A stretch of DNA of 64,000 nucleotides from an uncultured Prevotellaceae bacterium. Its GTDB lineage: Bacteria; Bacteroidota; Bacteroidia; Bacteroidales; Muribaculaceae. The notes beneath the pieces were generated by a model. That model had not been told where the DNA came from and searched no databases. It was given only the letters and a program-made list of their open reading frames with translations. Position 1 is the first letter of the stretch; every line of letters starts with the position of its first letter. Positions 33,955 to 43,006 of the stretch are shown piece after piece. The position numbers and the translations under genes were made by a program. The stretch is taken from NCBI GenBank assembly GCA_947167995.1, contig CAMVKS010000002.1, positions 1 to 64,000 of the forward strand. Direction: 5' to 3'.

Positions 33955-36207
33955 TTAGAAGCTAAATGTCAGGTGCCCCAGCACGTTGGTGCCTGCCATT
34001 GGGTAGAAGCGTGGGTCGCTCACGAGGGTGTACTGGTTGCTCTTGTCTCCGCCAGGATAGACGGCAACAGTCTGCGAGTAACCATTGTTCTCATACTTCT
34101 TGTTGAACAAATTGTAGATGGTCACACCGGCAGTGATTTTCTTGGTGTGAGGCAGGCGGAATGAGTAGGCAAGGTTGAGATTGCTCACGAAATAGGGGTC
34201 CAGTGAGTCTTCCTTGCTCTCGAAGTTGTCGAGATACTGGCGGCTCACATACTGCGACTGCAGCTGAGCCTCGAAGCCCTTGTAGTTGAACTGCAGCACG
34301 CTGTTGACAATAGCGCTTGGCGAGAAGGCAATAGTGGTGTTGCCCTTCTCGACGGCTGTCTGAGTCCACATTTCATGCCAGCTGTCGTCGTAGTCGCTCA
34401 CGTAGCCCACATAGTTCTTGATGATGTTGCGGCTGAAGGTGGCGTTCACGTCCCATCGCAGCCAGTTGGTGAACTTCACACCAGCCATCAGCTCAATACC
34501 GCAACGGTAGCTGTCGGGCACATTCTCGGCCATCAACTCGCCTATCTCGTTGAGCTTGCCGTTGAGCACGAGCTGATCTTTGTACTTCATGTAGTAGAGG
34601 TTGATGCCAGCCGAGAAAATGCGGCTCTTGAATTCGTAGCCAGCTTCCCAGTCCATGAGTTTCTCGGCCTTGGGATGCACGGTGAGAGGTCCGTCGTTGT
34701 AGTTGTTGCGTGTGGGTTCCTTCTGTGCGATAGCCCAAGAGGCATAGGCACGGTTTCGGGTGTCGATCTGCCAGTTGAGGCCCACTTTGGGATTGAAGAA
34801 GTTGAAGTTCTCGTCGACGTCAAGCGTCTGCATGTGCTCGGGGCTTGCTGTCCAGTCCCACTTGTCGTTGACACCCTTGATGGTGTAGTTGATGTGACGG
34901 TACTGGAGGTCGACATAAGCACTGAGTCCGTTCCAGATGGTGTAGTTGTTCTTCCAGTAGATGTTGAACTCGGTCTTCTTGCCCTTGTTGCGATAGTACT
35001 CATGGTTGGGGTCAAGAGTGCCAAGATAGTTCTCTACCCATATCACCTGACCATAGTGGTTGTTGCTGTATTTGTTGAAACCACCGCCCAGCACACTTGC
35101 CAGTCGCTCGCCAGTGTATTGCACCGAGAACACACCACCACCAAAGCCGCTGTCAAGGATTTTCTTGCGCACGAGGTTTGACTTTTTCACTTTCTCGCCA
35201 TCGACATAGAAAGGCTCAAGACTATACTCGGTGAGGGTGCGCTGGTTCTTGTACTCCTGATAGTAGCCGTAGCCATCGGTGTAGTGCAACGCGATATTGA
35301 GTTTCCAGTTGTTGTTGAACCAGTGGTCAAAGAGCAACTGGTAGTTAAATTGCTTGTAGATGTCCTTCTGGTCGCTATAGAAACCAGTCACCACATCACC
35401 ATACTTGATTTCACCGTTGGGGTTGTAGGTGCGGTTGTTCTCGAGCATGGAGCGACTGATGCCGTCCCAGGCGTGATAGGTGTCTTCCTTGCCACCAAAT
35501 GTGATGAACCTCAAGCGGGTGTTGTCGCTGATGTAAGCCGCTTGAGCATAGTAGGAAAACAGCGACGAGGTGGCACGGTCGCGGTAGCCGTCGCTGGAGA
35601 TGTGCGACAAGCGGCCCTCAAAGGCCCAATGCTTGCCAAGCAGGCCTGTGCCAAACTTGAAGGTCTCTTTATTGGTATTGAACGAGCCATAAGAGCCCGA
35701 GAGCTCGGCGAAAGGAGTGCGCGAGAAGTCTTGCGAACGCATGTTCACGCTGGCTCCAAAGGCACCCGAGCCATTGGTCGATGTGCCGGCACCGCGCTGC
35801 ACCTGAACATCGCGCAGCGACGAGGTGATATCGGGGGTGTTGACCCAGAACACGCTGTGGCTCTCGCTGTCGTTGACGGGAATGTCGTTCAACGTCACAT
35901 TGATGCGTGTTGCGTCGGTACCGCGCACTCGCATCGAGGTGTAGCCCACTCCAGCACCGGCATCGCTGGTGGTGAGCACACCAGGTGTGAACGACAGCAG
36001 GTACGGAAGGTCCCTGCCATAGTTGACAGCTGCCAATTGTTCTTTACTAACGGTTGTGAAAGCAACAGGAGTGTTGCTCGACGCACGTGTTGCGAGCACC
36101 TCCACTTCAGGCAGGTGCAGTGTGTCGCTTGCCTCTTCTCGCTGTTGTGCGCTGGCAAGCACGCTGCCACACAACATGGCGGCAGCAAGAAGCATTGTCT
36201 TCTTCAT
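33955..36207 (-). CDS. TonB-dependent outer-membrane receptor, probably for thiamine/TPP
   Basis: A 750-residue outer-membrane active transporter. Residues 1-20 are a signal peptide. The plug domain follows (SNTPVAFTTVSKEQL, YLLSFTPGVLTTSDAGAG, MRVRGTDATRINVTLNDIPV, VQVQRGAGTSTNGSGAFGAS), then a 22-strand-type barrel ending in an aromatic strand (GTNVLGHLTFSF). There is no N-terminal carboxypeptidase-like domain, so it is not of the SusC type. A TPP riboswitch at 36244-36368 controls it and the downstream PnuC gene, so the ligand is inferred to be thiamine or a phosphate ester of it. Confidence 0.92.
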   Translation of the reverse strand: MKKTMLLAAAMLCGSVLASAQQREEASDTLHLPEVEVLATRASSNTPVAFTTVSKEQLAAVNYGRDLPYLLSFTPGVLTTSDAGAGVGYTSMRVRGTDATRINVTLNDIPVNDSESHSVFWVNTPDITSSLRDVQVQRGAGTSTNGSGAFGASVNMRSQDFSRTPFAELSGSYGSFNTNKETFKFGTGLLGKHWAFEGRLSHISSDGYRDRATSSLFSYYAQAAYISDNTRLRFITFGGKEDTYHAWDGISRSMLENNRTYNPNGEIKYGDVVTGFYSDQKDIYKQFNYQLLFDHWFNNNWKLNIALHYTDGYGYYQEYKNQRTLTEYSLEPFYVDGEKVKKSNLVRKKILDSGFGGGVFSVQYTGERLASVLGGGFNKYSNNHYGQVIWVENYLGTLDPNHEYYRNKGKKTEFNIYWKNNYTIWNGLSAYVDLQYRHINYTIKGVNDKWDWTASPEHMQTLDVDENFNFFNPKVGLNWQIDTRNRAYASWAIAQKEPTRNNYNDGPLTVHPKAEKLMDWEAGYEFKSRIFSAGINLYYMKYKDQLVLNGKLNEIGELMAENVPDSYRCGIELMAGVKFTNWLRWDVNATFSRNIIKNYVGYVSDYDDSWHEMWTQTAVEKGNTTIAFSPSAIVNSVLQFNYKGFEAQLQSQYVSRQYLDNFESKEDSLDPYFVSNLNLAYSFRLPHTKKITAGVTIYNLFNKKYENNGYSQTVAVYPGGDKSNQYTLVSDPRFYPMAGTNVLGHLTFSF

Positions 36208-36243
36208 TTACTTTTTCCTAAAAAAATAACATTAATAAGTTTT

Positions 36244-36368
36244 GTTCTCTACGCCGGCATTACCCGGTTCAGATTCCATGGGTATGTTCTCAGCAACACC
36301 GGCATCATGTAGCAGCAACTCACGAAAGCCACTGAGCCACAGGAGCCTGAATGGTGTAGCACCCCCAA
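36244..36368 (-). ncRNA. TPP riboswitch (THI element)
   Basis: The minus strand starts GGGGTGCTACACC and contains GCTGAGAACATACCC, then GGAATCTGAACCGGGTAATG followed by CCGGCGTAGAGAAC. These are the conserved THI-box blocks (CTGAGA; CTGA...TAATGCCnGCGTAGnGAA), with a variable arm between. It ends 37 bases before the TonB receptor start, so it probably controls translation start or termination there. Confidence 0.93.
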
Positions 36369-36386
36369 ACTCATTGAATCATGGGG

Positions 36387-36394
36387 CAAAGGTA
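36387..36394 (-). promoter_or_regulatory. -7 box of the riboswitch transcript
   Basis: TACCTTTG on the minus strand, a perfect -7 box. The expected start near 36380 lies about 12 bases upstream of the riboswitch. No clear -33 box. Confidence 0.6.
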
Positions 36395-36513
36395 GTAAAT
36401 TGTTTTTAGTTTTAGGGTATCACGCTTTAGTTTTTTTAGCATCTCGTGATAGCGTAAAAAAAGGGAGCGACACTTAATGCCGCTCCCTCGAAGAATAAAA
36501 ACTATCTAAATTT

Positions 36514-39500
36514 TTATTTAAGAACTTTCACTGTGCTAGTCGAGCCATCGCTGTAGCGAGTAACCACGATGTTCACACCCTTGAATGGAGTGTCGCTCTC
36601 AACACCAGCAGGATTGTAGTACTTCTCGCTTACTACCTGACGAGCGTTGTCAAGACTTATCACGCCTGTAATTACTTGATTAGCTTGAACAGAGTAAGGA
36701 ATTTGCTGCTCAACGATGAAGAACTTAGCACCGTCTTGAACACCCTCGGCACGCAAAAGTGGAGCGCCACTCTGAGTCTGTGGCAGATTGCTCTTCTTGG
36801 TGAAGTAGAGGCGAACAACGAAGTTCATGTCAAGCTCATCAATTACGCCTTCCTCTTCAGCGCCCTCGGTGCGGAGCTTGCGAGCACCGAATGTGCCAGT
36901 GAAACCAGTGTAGGTATGGTTAGCCTGGTCGGCACCAGTTACCACAAACGACTTAGCATCACCACCAAGCAGTGGCTGATATTGCTCACTTGCATCACAA
37001 TCGGGATAAGTGATATCCTCAAAGTTCACTCTTGCACCCATGCGGCCACTGAGCTCACTGTACTCCTCACCTTGCATATCGGTAGGAACCTCGCGCCAAG
37101 CACGAATCTTGTAGATTTCGTAAGTGTTATCAGGCAGTGACTTCTCGTTGAACTGGAGGCAGAAGTTGTAGTAAGCATACTTCTCACCATTTACAGTCCA
37201 ACTATACTCACTCATCATTGGATGCTCTTCGTCGGCCTGAGCCACAATCACATCCATCTTACCAACGGCAGTGCTCTGCAATGGACCACCATAGGTGTTA
37301 TAGTCGCCACGGCCAGAGAATGCCTCAACAACAGGAGCATACATATAGGCAACAGCAGTAGTGCTAGCACCAGGCACCTCATCAACGAAGGTTGCTGTTC
37401 CCGAACCACTTGATACTGATGTTTCACCATTGGTCTCATTATTGGTGTCAGGATTCATAGAGATGGTGTAATACTCACCCTGATTCATTGCCAGACCAGT
37501 TGGTGGCAAGTCTTGCTCATCGTCGCCATCAGCCCATTCTATGATGTAGCGGTCTTCATTCTCACCCCAACGATAAGTGTCGTAACGCAGAATCTCGGAC
37601 TTAGAGCTGAGCTGAACACCTACTCCAAACTCCACATTCTCGGGCAAGCCAAGCGTGCCACCTGTGTCGCCAACTACTTCATCAGCGGTAAACGAGCCAT
37701 TGATTTGAGAGCTGGTCTTATAAACTGGAATACGGAAAGTGTTGCTGTGTGCCATATCAGGTATCACATCGTTACCCCAAGAGCCATCTATAGCGCCATT
37801 GTAGCCCCAGCTTGCAGTGAAGGTCTTGCCTATATAGCCCTGAGTTGACAAGTTGCCAGTTTGATTCCATCTTGCATCCCACGAAGGCACATTGCTCGCA
37901 GCAGGATTCATGCGGGCAAAGATAATGTTATTCTTGGCAGGAACAAACTTCAATACATTATCATCAACAACAATTCCTTGCAGCCATTTGCCATCATTAT
38001 CGTTGTTCCAAGTCCACGCATACCATACCTCGTCGCCAGTTGTGCAAGCAGCAGCATTGAGATAAACCGAAGTTGCCTCACATTCATAATTACTGGTAAC
38101 TTGATAAACATAGCCAATTGGGTGATAATTATTATCGGGGATTGCCTGAACGAAATTGTCGAAAATCGCCAGTGTTCCCAAGTTAATATCACCATTGCTA
38201 TTTACAGTGTAGGTGCCTGTCCAACTGCCATTGCCCTTCACTGTGCCGTTATTGGCATGATAGCCGGCATAAGAGCCATCAACGCACTCGGGGAACTCAG
38301 TCTCATCGGTAGCCTGATCAGCCATCTGAACGGTGTAAGTCCTAGCACTTGGATTGAAGGTCACTGTAGCAATCTCGGCAGGGTCAACATTGCCACCCTG
38401 TGGAATGCGAGTGATGGTGAGCTGAGTGCCACTAGTGAGATTTGCCTGCTTCATACCGCCCACATTGTTCTTCAGCGTCAGCTTGTTAGAGTAGCAGTTA
38501 CGCACTCGCTGAGCATCGAAACGGCTGTAGTGAGTAGCATCCTCCAGAAGCACAATCTCTGATGGGTCAAGACCAGGAATGATGTAGCTCTCCTCGTTCG
38601 ACATCTGCAGGCTCAAGAATTGGTCAACATCCTGACCTTGAACAACGTAGGTCACTTGCTGACCGGTTTGCTGCATGGGCACATTGTCATAATACTCATA
38701 GGTGTTAGGATTAAACTGGCCTACTGCTTGATAGGTCTTGGTACCATCGGCATTAGTGATTACACGATAGAGTGTGTACTGCCCGTCCTCGTCAGGAAGG
38801 AAGCTAAGGAGGTTAGAAGTCCATGTCAGGTGCAGACGGTAAGTGTCTTGACCGTCGATCTGCTCACCGGTAATGGGGTTCTGCTTGATTACGAACAAGG
38901 CCATCTGAGGCTGGCGATCGGTGTTGTAATTCACAAATTTCTGATAGTTCTCAACTGGATCACGGCCATCATCTTTCATCATGCGATAATCGGGCACGAA
39001 GAACATAAGGTCGCGCACGTCCTGACAGTCGGCAGCTTCTGAATCAAGTCCATACATCATGAACTGGTGACCATGCCTCTCGCCTTCAGGCTCTTCGGAT
39101 GAATAAGCAAACGGAACCGTGAGACAGTCATGGTAAACACCAAACGACTGCATGTTCACCAAGCTCTGATACAAGTCATCAATATTGGCGCCTGTATTAA
39201 GGCTTACAGGGCTGAATTGCTCATACATGTGAGAGAACAATGGGGTGTAAATCTCATCATGGTAACCATTATAGGAGGTATTCCTCCGATTATAGATGTA
39301 GCATGGCTCAGGACATACTTCAGAACCTAAATAATACTGTCCATCAGAACTTGCAGCCCAATATGAATCAAAATCCCATCTCAGCTGTCCCTTGCCCAGC
39401 AAGAAGAACTTGTTCATCTTGTCGCAGTCGATCTTGAACAGCGTGCCTCTATCAAGTCCTTCGCCTGCACGTTTTGCCTGTGTTACCACACGAGCCGACT

Positions 39501-41631
39501 TGATGGTTGTCCCTATTAATGATTTCAGATATTCCTCATTTGACAGTGAACTTGAGGGCCACTCATAAGTAGCCATGTCATAATCATCGGCCGACTCCAG
39601 CAAGAGCAGGGTCACACCCTCTACATTAGGCTTATAGTCGGTGGGATCCATATAGGTGAAGGTATAGTTACCACTGGTCGTGTTCTTAAAATTGGTCTTA
39701 TTGGGGATATTCCAGCCAAAATCGTCACTATAGCTATATGCTCCGCTACTGGCACGTGTAATACTACCTATACCTGGGTAGCTCACATCACTATAGGTGT
39801 CGGTGCCGCCGGTAGCAGTGTAGCCGCGCTTGAGGTTGCCGGGGATGTTCTGGTTGGTATAAACCGCTTTCAGCAGAGCTATAATCTGTTCGGGTTTGGT
39901 GGCTACCTCAGTCATGTTTGAGGTGTGAGTGCCTTCATCGTCGGTCCAAGTATATGTAATGCCCTCGAAGAACGCCTCATCACGAACTGCCTCAGGACCA
40001 CTCATGTTACCAGTACCATAAAGTGTAATAGTAGAAGTCTCTCCACCAATAGCCACTGTGAGAGTCCCGTGATAGTTTCTTGCCTCTGTCGGGGTGAAGG
40101 TAACTGGAATTGCGGTTAAACCAGGCTGCAGCGTAACAGTTGTAGAAGCCACCGAGAAGGGAGCTGTAGCAGTGAGTGTTGCCTGAACAGCAGCACTACC
40201 ATCATTCATAATCTTGGCATTGAGGGTCTTACTTGTGCCAACATCTACAGTGCCAAAGTCGAGCGACTCGGTCTGTCCAGGCTTTGGCATGGTGTAAGTG
40301 GCAAATGTAGAGCCGTCTGTTATTGTCTGGCTCGTTGTTTTGCTTGCAATCACTTCACCATCGGGATCGGTAATCGTGAATGAACATTCAGAGGCATAAC
40401 TACCCGCTGTCCAAACGAAATTGACGGTTCTGCCATAGCACAGCGACACAGTGCCCGAAGCTGAATTACCACTGGAGATTGTGAGTGTTGTGATAACCAA
40501 ATCGGTCTCGGCATCAACAATTTGAATGGAAGCACCGTTCCATCCATCGCCATAACTGTCGCTCAATGAATAAGATATCTCACCCATCTCTTCGGGCTCG
40601 CACAGTTCGGCAGGATCATTATCGGTAGTAAATGAAACAAGCGCCCAACCACTTAGTCCGTTGGCATAGACACCTTGAACTCGTGCCTGATAATCTGTTG
40701 CCATCGAGAGGTTTTTGAGCAGGTAACTTGTACTTGTTGCTGTTCCGGCTGAAATCCAGTCGAAATCAGTTTTTTTCTTATATTCTACATTCCACGAGGT
40801 CTCGTCACCACCAGCATTCCATGTGAGCATAGCCTCGAAATCAAGGATATCGCTGGCAGTAAGGTTGGTGGGGTTATTATAGTCAGGATTGGTAATCTCT
40901 ATTGCCAAATTATCATTCTGACCAACTAATGTAACAGTAAACACATAGGAAAGACCTGCTTCAAACACATAGTTGTCATAGCGGCCTTGAACGTCACCCT
41001 GCTCCGAAGCAATCCACATGCGGTCTTCGGGAGTGGGGTTGGTAATACACCAGTCATAGGTTCCTGCAGGAACAAGGATTGTTGCCTGGCCATCAAGGAT
41101 GATGTTAGTTGTAGTGAGAGCACCATCGGCATTCTCAGGAATCTTGTACTCAAACTCGGCGTAGGTGCTTGCTGGCACATCACCACTGGTGGTCAGAGCA
41201 CCGGTAGTGGGGATAATTGATCCATAAGTATTATGGTCAGCATCAAGAAGCATCTGATAGCCAGAGCCATCACCCCACACATTACCCGCCGCCAGTGTGA
41301 TGCTGGCATAGCCTTCGGGGATAGCGGCACGGCTCTTGGTCACCCTGATAGATGAAGATTGGTGTTCTACGGTGCGAGTCTTGAATTTCCATTTGCCAAG
41401 AGGTTTTTCGGCATTGACATTAGCCTCAGCTTTTTCAACGTCGGTTGCCTCAGCTTCGGCATTAAGAGCCTCAGAAGGCATTACCTTCAGTTTTGAAAAT
41501 TCCTTTTTCTCGAGAACACCGCCTGCAAATCGAGTACTGTCGTTTACCACGGCAGCCTCTTGTGCCGCTGCGGGCTGCCACAGGGGCAAGACGACAGCGG
41601 CGATTAATAGTAATCTCAGAATTCGTGTCAT
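36514..41631 (-). CDS. Very large secreted protein with FnIII and ASH-like domains and T9SS tail
   Basis: A 1705-residue exported protein of unknown function. Residues 1-23 are a signal peptide (MTRILRLLLIAAVVLPLWQP). After a ~70-residue linker comes a beta region, an FnIII-like domain near 255-345 (FEAMLTWNAGGDETSWNVEY...YQARVQGVYANG), a beta-sandwich with DSYGDGWNGASIQI, and an ASH-like domain near 455-545 (LDFGTVDVGTSKTLNAKIM). A long central part is not recognised. The C-terminal ~40 residues (YYNPAGVESDTPFKGVNIVV) are a T9SS-type tail. The frame is open to 41751, but a promoter at 41707-41738 lies downstream of that Met, and the signal peptide begins at 41631, so that start is chosen. 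It could be a surface adhesin or protease-like structure. Confidence 0.82.
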   Translation of the reverse strand: MTRILRLLLIAAVVLPLWQPAAAQEAAVVNDSTRFAGGVLEKKEFSKLKVMPSEALNAEAEATDVEKAEANVNAEKPLGKWKFKTRTVEHQSSSIRVTKSRAAIPEGYASITLAAGNVWGDGSGYQMLLDADHNTYGSIIPTTGALTTSGDVPASTYAEFEYKIPENADGALTTTNIILDGQATILVPAGTYDWCITNPTPEDRMWIASEQGDVQGRYDNYVFEAGLSYVFTVTLVGQNDNLAIEITNPDYNNPTNLTASDILDFEAMLTWNAGGDETSWNVEYKKKTDFDWISAGTATSTSYLLKNLSMATDYQARVQGVYANGLSGWALVSFTTDNDPAELCEPEEMGEISYSLSDSYGDGWNGASIQIVDAETDLVITTLTISSGNSASGTVSLCYGRTVNFVWTAGSYASECSFTITDPDGEVIASKTTSQTITDGSTFATYTMPKPGQTESLDFGTVDVGTSKTLNAKIMNDGSAAVQATLTATAPFSVASTTVTLQPGLTAIPVTFTPTEARNYHGTLTVAIGGETSTITLYGTGNMSGPEAVRDEAFFEGITYTWTDDEGTHTSNMTEVATKPEQIIALLKAVYTNQNIPGNLKRGYTATGGTDTYSDVSYPGIGSITRASSGAYSYSDDFGWNIPNKTNFKNTTSGNYTFTYMDPTDYKPNVEGVTLLLLESADDYDMATYEWPSSSLSNEEYLKSLIGTTIKSARVVTQAKRAGEGLDRGTLFKIDCDKMNKFFLLGKGQLRWDFDSYWAASSDGQYYLGSEVCPEPCYIYNRRNTSYNGYHDEIYTPLFSHMYEQFSPVSLNTGANIDDLYQSLVNMQSFGVYHDCLTVPFAYSSEEPEGERHGHQFMMYGLDSEAADCQDVRDLMFFVPDYRMMKDDGRDPVENYQKFVNYNTDRQPQMALFVIKQNPITGEQIDGQDTYRLHLTWTSNLLSFLPDEDGQYTLYRVITNADGTKTYQAVGQFNPNTYEYYDNVPMQQTGQQVTYVVQGQDVDQFLSLQMSNEESYIIPGLDPSEIVLLEDATHYSRFDAQRVRNCYSNKLTLKNNVGGMKQANLTSGTQLTITRIPQGGNVDPAEIATVTFNPSARTYTVQMADQATDETEFPECVDGSYAGYHANNGTVKGNGSWTGTYTVNSNGDINLGTLAIFDNFVQAIPDNNYHPIGYVYQVTSNYECEATSVYLNAAACTTGDEVWYAWTWNNDNDGKWLQGIVVDDNVLKFVPAKNNIIFARMNPAASNVPSWDARWNQTGNLSTQGYIGKTFTASWGYNGAIDGSWGNDVIPDMAHSNTFRIPVYKTSSQINGSFTADEVVGDTGGTLGLPENVEFGVGVQLSSKSEILRYDTYRWGENEDRYIIEWADGDDEQDLPPTGLAMNQGEYYTISMNPDTNNETNGETSVSSGSGTATFVDEVPGASTTAVAYMYAPVVEAFSGRGDYNTYGGPLQSTAVGKMDVIVAQADEEHPMMSEYSWTVNGEKYAYYNFCLQFNEKSLPDNTYEIYKIRAWREVPTDMQGEEYSELSGRMGARVNFEDITYPDCDASEQYQPLLGGDAKSFVVTGADQANHTYTGFTGTFGARKLRTEGAEEEGVIDELDMNFVVRLYFTKKSNLPQTQSGAPLLRAEGVQDGAKFFIVEQQIPYSVQANQVITGVISLDNARQVVSEKYYNPAGVESDTPFKGVNIVVTRYSDGSTSTVKVLK

Positions 41632-41706
41632 AATAATAATAAAAATTTTAGATAGGTTTAAATAATATAGTTTTTTCTTTAGATGTTTTAATAGCATATT
41701 TATACA

Positions 41707-41738
41707 CAAAACTATACACCACAAGAGTGCATAGCAAT
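41707..41738 (-). promoter_or_regulatory. Promoter of the 1705-residue protein
   Basis: The minus strand reads ATTG (41735-41738), 20 bases, TAGTTTTG (41707-41714). Predicted start near 41700. Confidence 0.6.
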
Positions 41739-42248
41739 AGCCTTGTTTCAACGTTGAGTGGATGATTACGATTCTACCACGTAATACATTAATTCCAAAT
41801 AGTTAACGTGTTTATCGAGCTATAAAAGCGTGTAATAATAACCCTCTTTGGCCTCAAGTTGTAAACACAACAGACTAAAAAACAATGCAAATTTATAACC
41901 TTTAATTGAAATAACAATCATTTTACACTAAAAAAAAGTCCGTTGGCTATAAAAATAAGCACATTTAACTTACAATCCGTTAGCTTTAACATTTATTAAT
42001 GATTAGCTACTTTTCTTAATGTGCAAATTTTTATGTGAAATGATAAAATTTTTATACCATCAATTTTCCTGCTCCAATCACGCAACTTTGCGAGAGTAGG
42101 TTACAGGTGACCATTTTATTATTAATTGAGGAGGCGATGTGAGGATGGACTTGCACGCTGGACGTGGAAATTAAACAGCTCGTATTGCTCGCTTAAAATT
42201 ACTCAAAAATATATTTAAATAAAATTTTATTATTATTTTTGATTTTGC
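41739..42248. other. AT-rich divergent intergenic region, no gene seen
   Basis: The gap between the divergent starts at 41631 and 42349 is AT-rich, holds promoters at both ends, and has a moderately GC-rich patch at about 42120-42175 (GAGGAGGCGATGTGAGGATGG). I see no coding frame or RNA fold that I can support. Confidence 0.5.
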
Positions 42249-42279
42249 ATTGTGCATTAAAAAAATAGTCATAACTTTG
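42249..42279 (+). promoter_or_regulatory. Promoter of the small barrel protein gene
   Basis: ATTG (42249-42252), 19 bases, TAACTTTG (42272-42279). Confidence 0.6.
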
Positions 42280-42348
42280 CAGTTTAAATCAGTGCAATAG
42301 CTACACATGAGAAACAAAAACATTAAATATCTAACAAACAATCACAAC

Positions 42349-42879
42349 ATGAAAAAGATTTTTATTATTGCAGCACTTGTTCTGGCTGCTACACTCAACC
42401 TCAGTGCTCAAAACTATTGGAAAAACGAGATTGGCATCTCCTATGGTTTTGGAGCGCTCACCGATGTGAGCTCGTCTTATCTTAAAGGAATTTTCTCGGG
42501 CAAGCAAACCAACTACATCGGAGCTTTTGGCGCAGAATATTTTTATCGCCCCAAGTCGGCGCTCGGCGTGGGTGTCGTGGGCACGTTCAGCACCTGTAAA
42601 TGGAACGAGATTGACAAAGCAAGCACCAAGTATTTCAGCATTATGCCCGCAGTGAAGTATAACTGGCTCAATCGTGACCACTTCAGCATGTACTCAAAAT
42701 TGGCGCTCGGTGTGCTCATCGGCATAGACTCCGGTGACCACAACGATAAGACCAAAGCAGCCCTTTCCTGGCAAGCCTCGGCGGTGGGAGCCGAATATGG
42801 CAGCGCATTCCGTGGATTTGTTGAACTGGGATTTGGCGAGCAAGGTATCCTTATAGCTGGATTGAGATATAAATTTTAA
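42349..42879 (+). CDS. Small outer-membrane beta-barrel protein
   Basis: A 176-residue exported protein. Residues 1-20 are a signal peptide (MKKIFIIAALVLAATLNLSA). Alternating amphipathic strands follow with the opening EIGISYGFGALTDVSSSYL, inner GAFGAEYFYRPKSALGVGVV, and the last strand GEQGILIAGLRYKF ending in Phe, as is typical for BamA-dependent barrels. About eight strands can be counted. The Met at 42307 is in frame but gives a poor N-terminus, so 42349 is chosen. Function unknown; the family includes OmpX/OprF-barrel-like porins. Confidence 0.8.
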   Translation: MKKIFIIAALVLAATLNLSAQNYWKNEIGISYGFGALTDVSSSYLKGIFSGKQTNYIGAFGAEYFYRPKSALGVGVVGTFSTCKWNEIDKASTKYFSIMPAVKYNWLNRDHFSMYSKLALGVLIGIDSGDHNDKTKAALSWQASAVGAEYGSAFRGFVELGFGEQGILIAGLRYKF

Positions 42880-42899
42880 ACCCAAATCGGGTCAAACTT

Positions 42900-42942
42900 A
42901 ACAACGAGGGTGCTGCAAAGTTTTGCAACACCCTCGTTGTTT
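42900..42942. terminator. Bidirectional terminator
   Basis: AACAACGAGGGTG pairs with CACCCTCGTTGTT, and the loop carries a further stem (TGCAAA-G-TTTTGCA). T-rich on the plus side (TTTTATAT). It serves the barrel gene and probably also the convergent rlmI operon. Confidence 0.85.
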
Positions 42943-43006
42943 TATATCGACGCTTGCGCGACTTTGCGACACGTCATAGCATTTAGCAATTAAACAAGGG
43001 GGAGAA

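Noticed and set aside
41632..41751. Extended start of the 1705-residue protein
   Set aside because: The promoter at 41707-41738 lies inside the extension, and the signal peptide begins at 41631.
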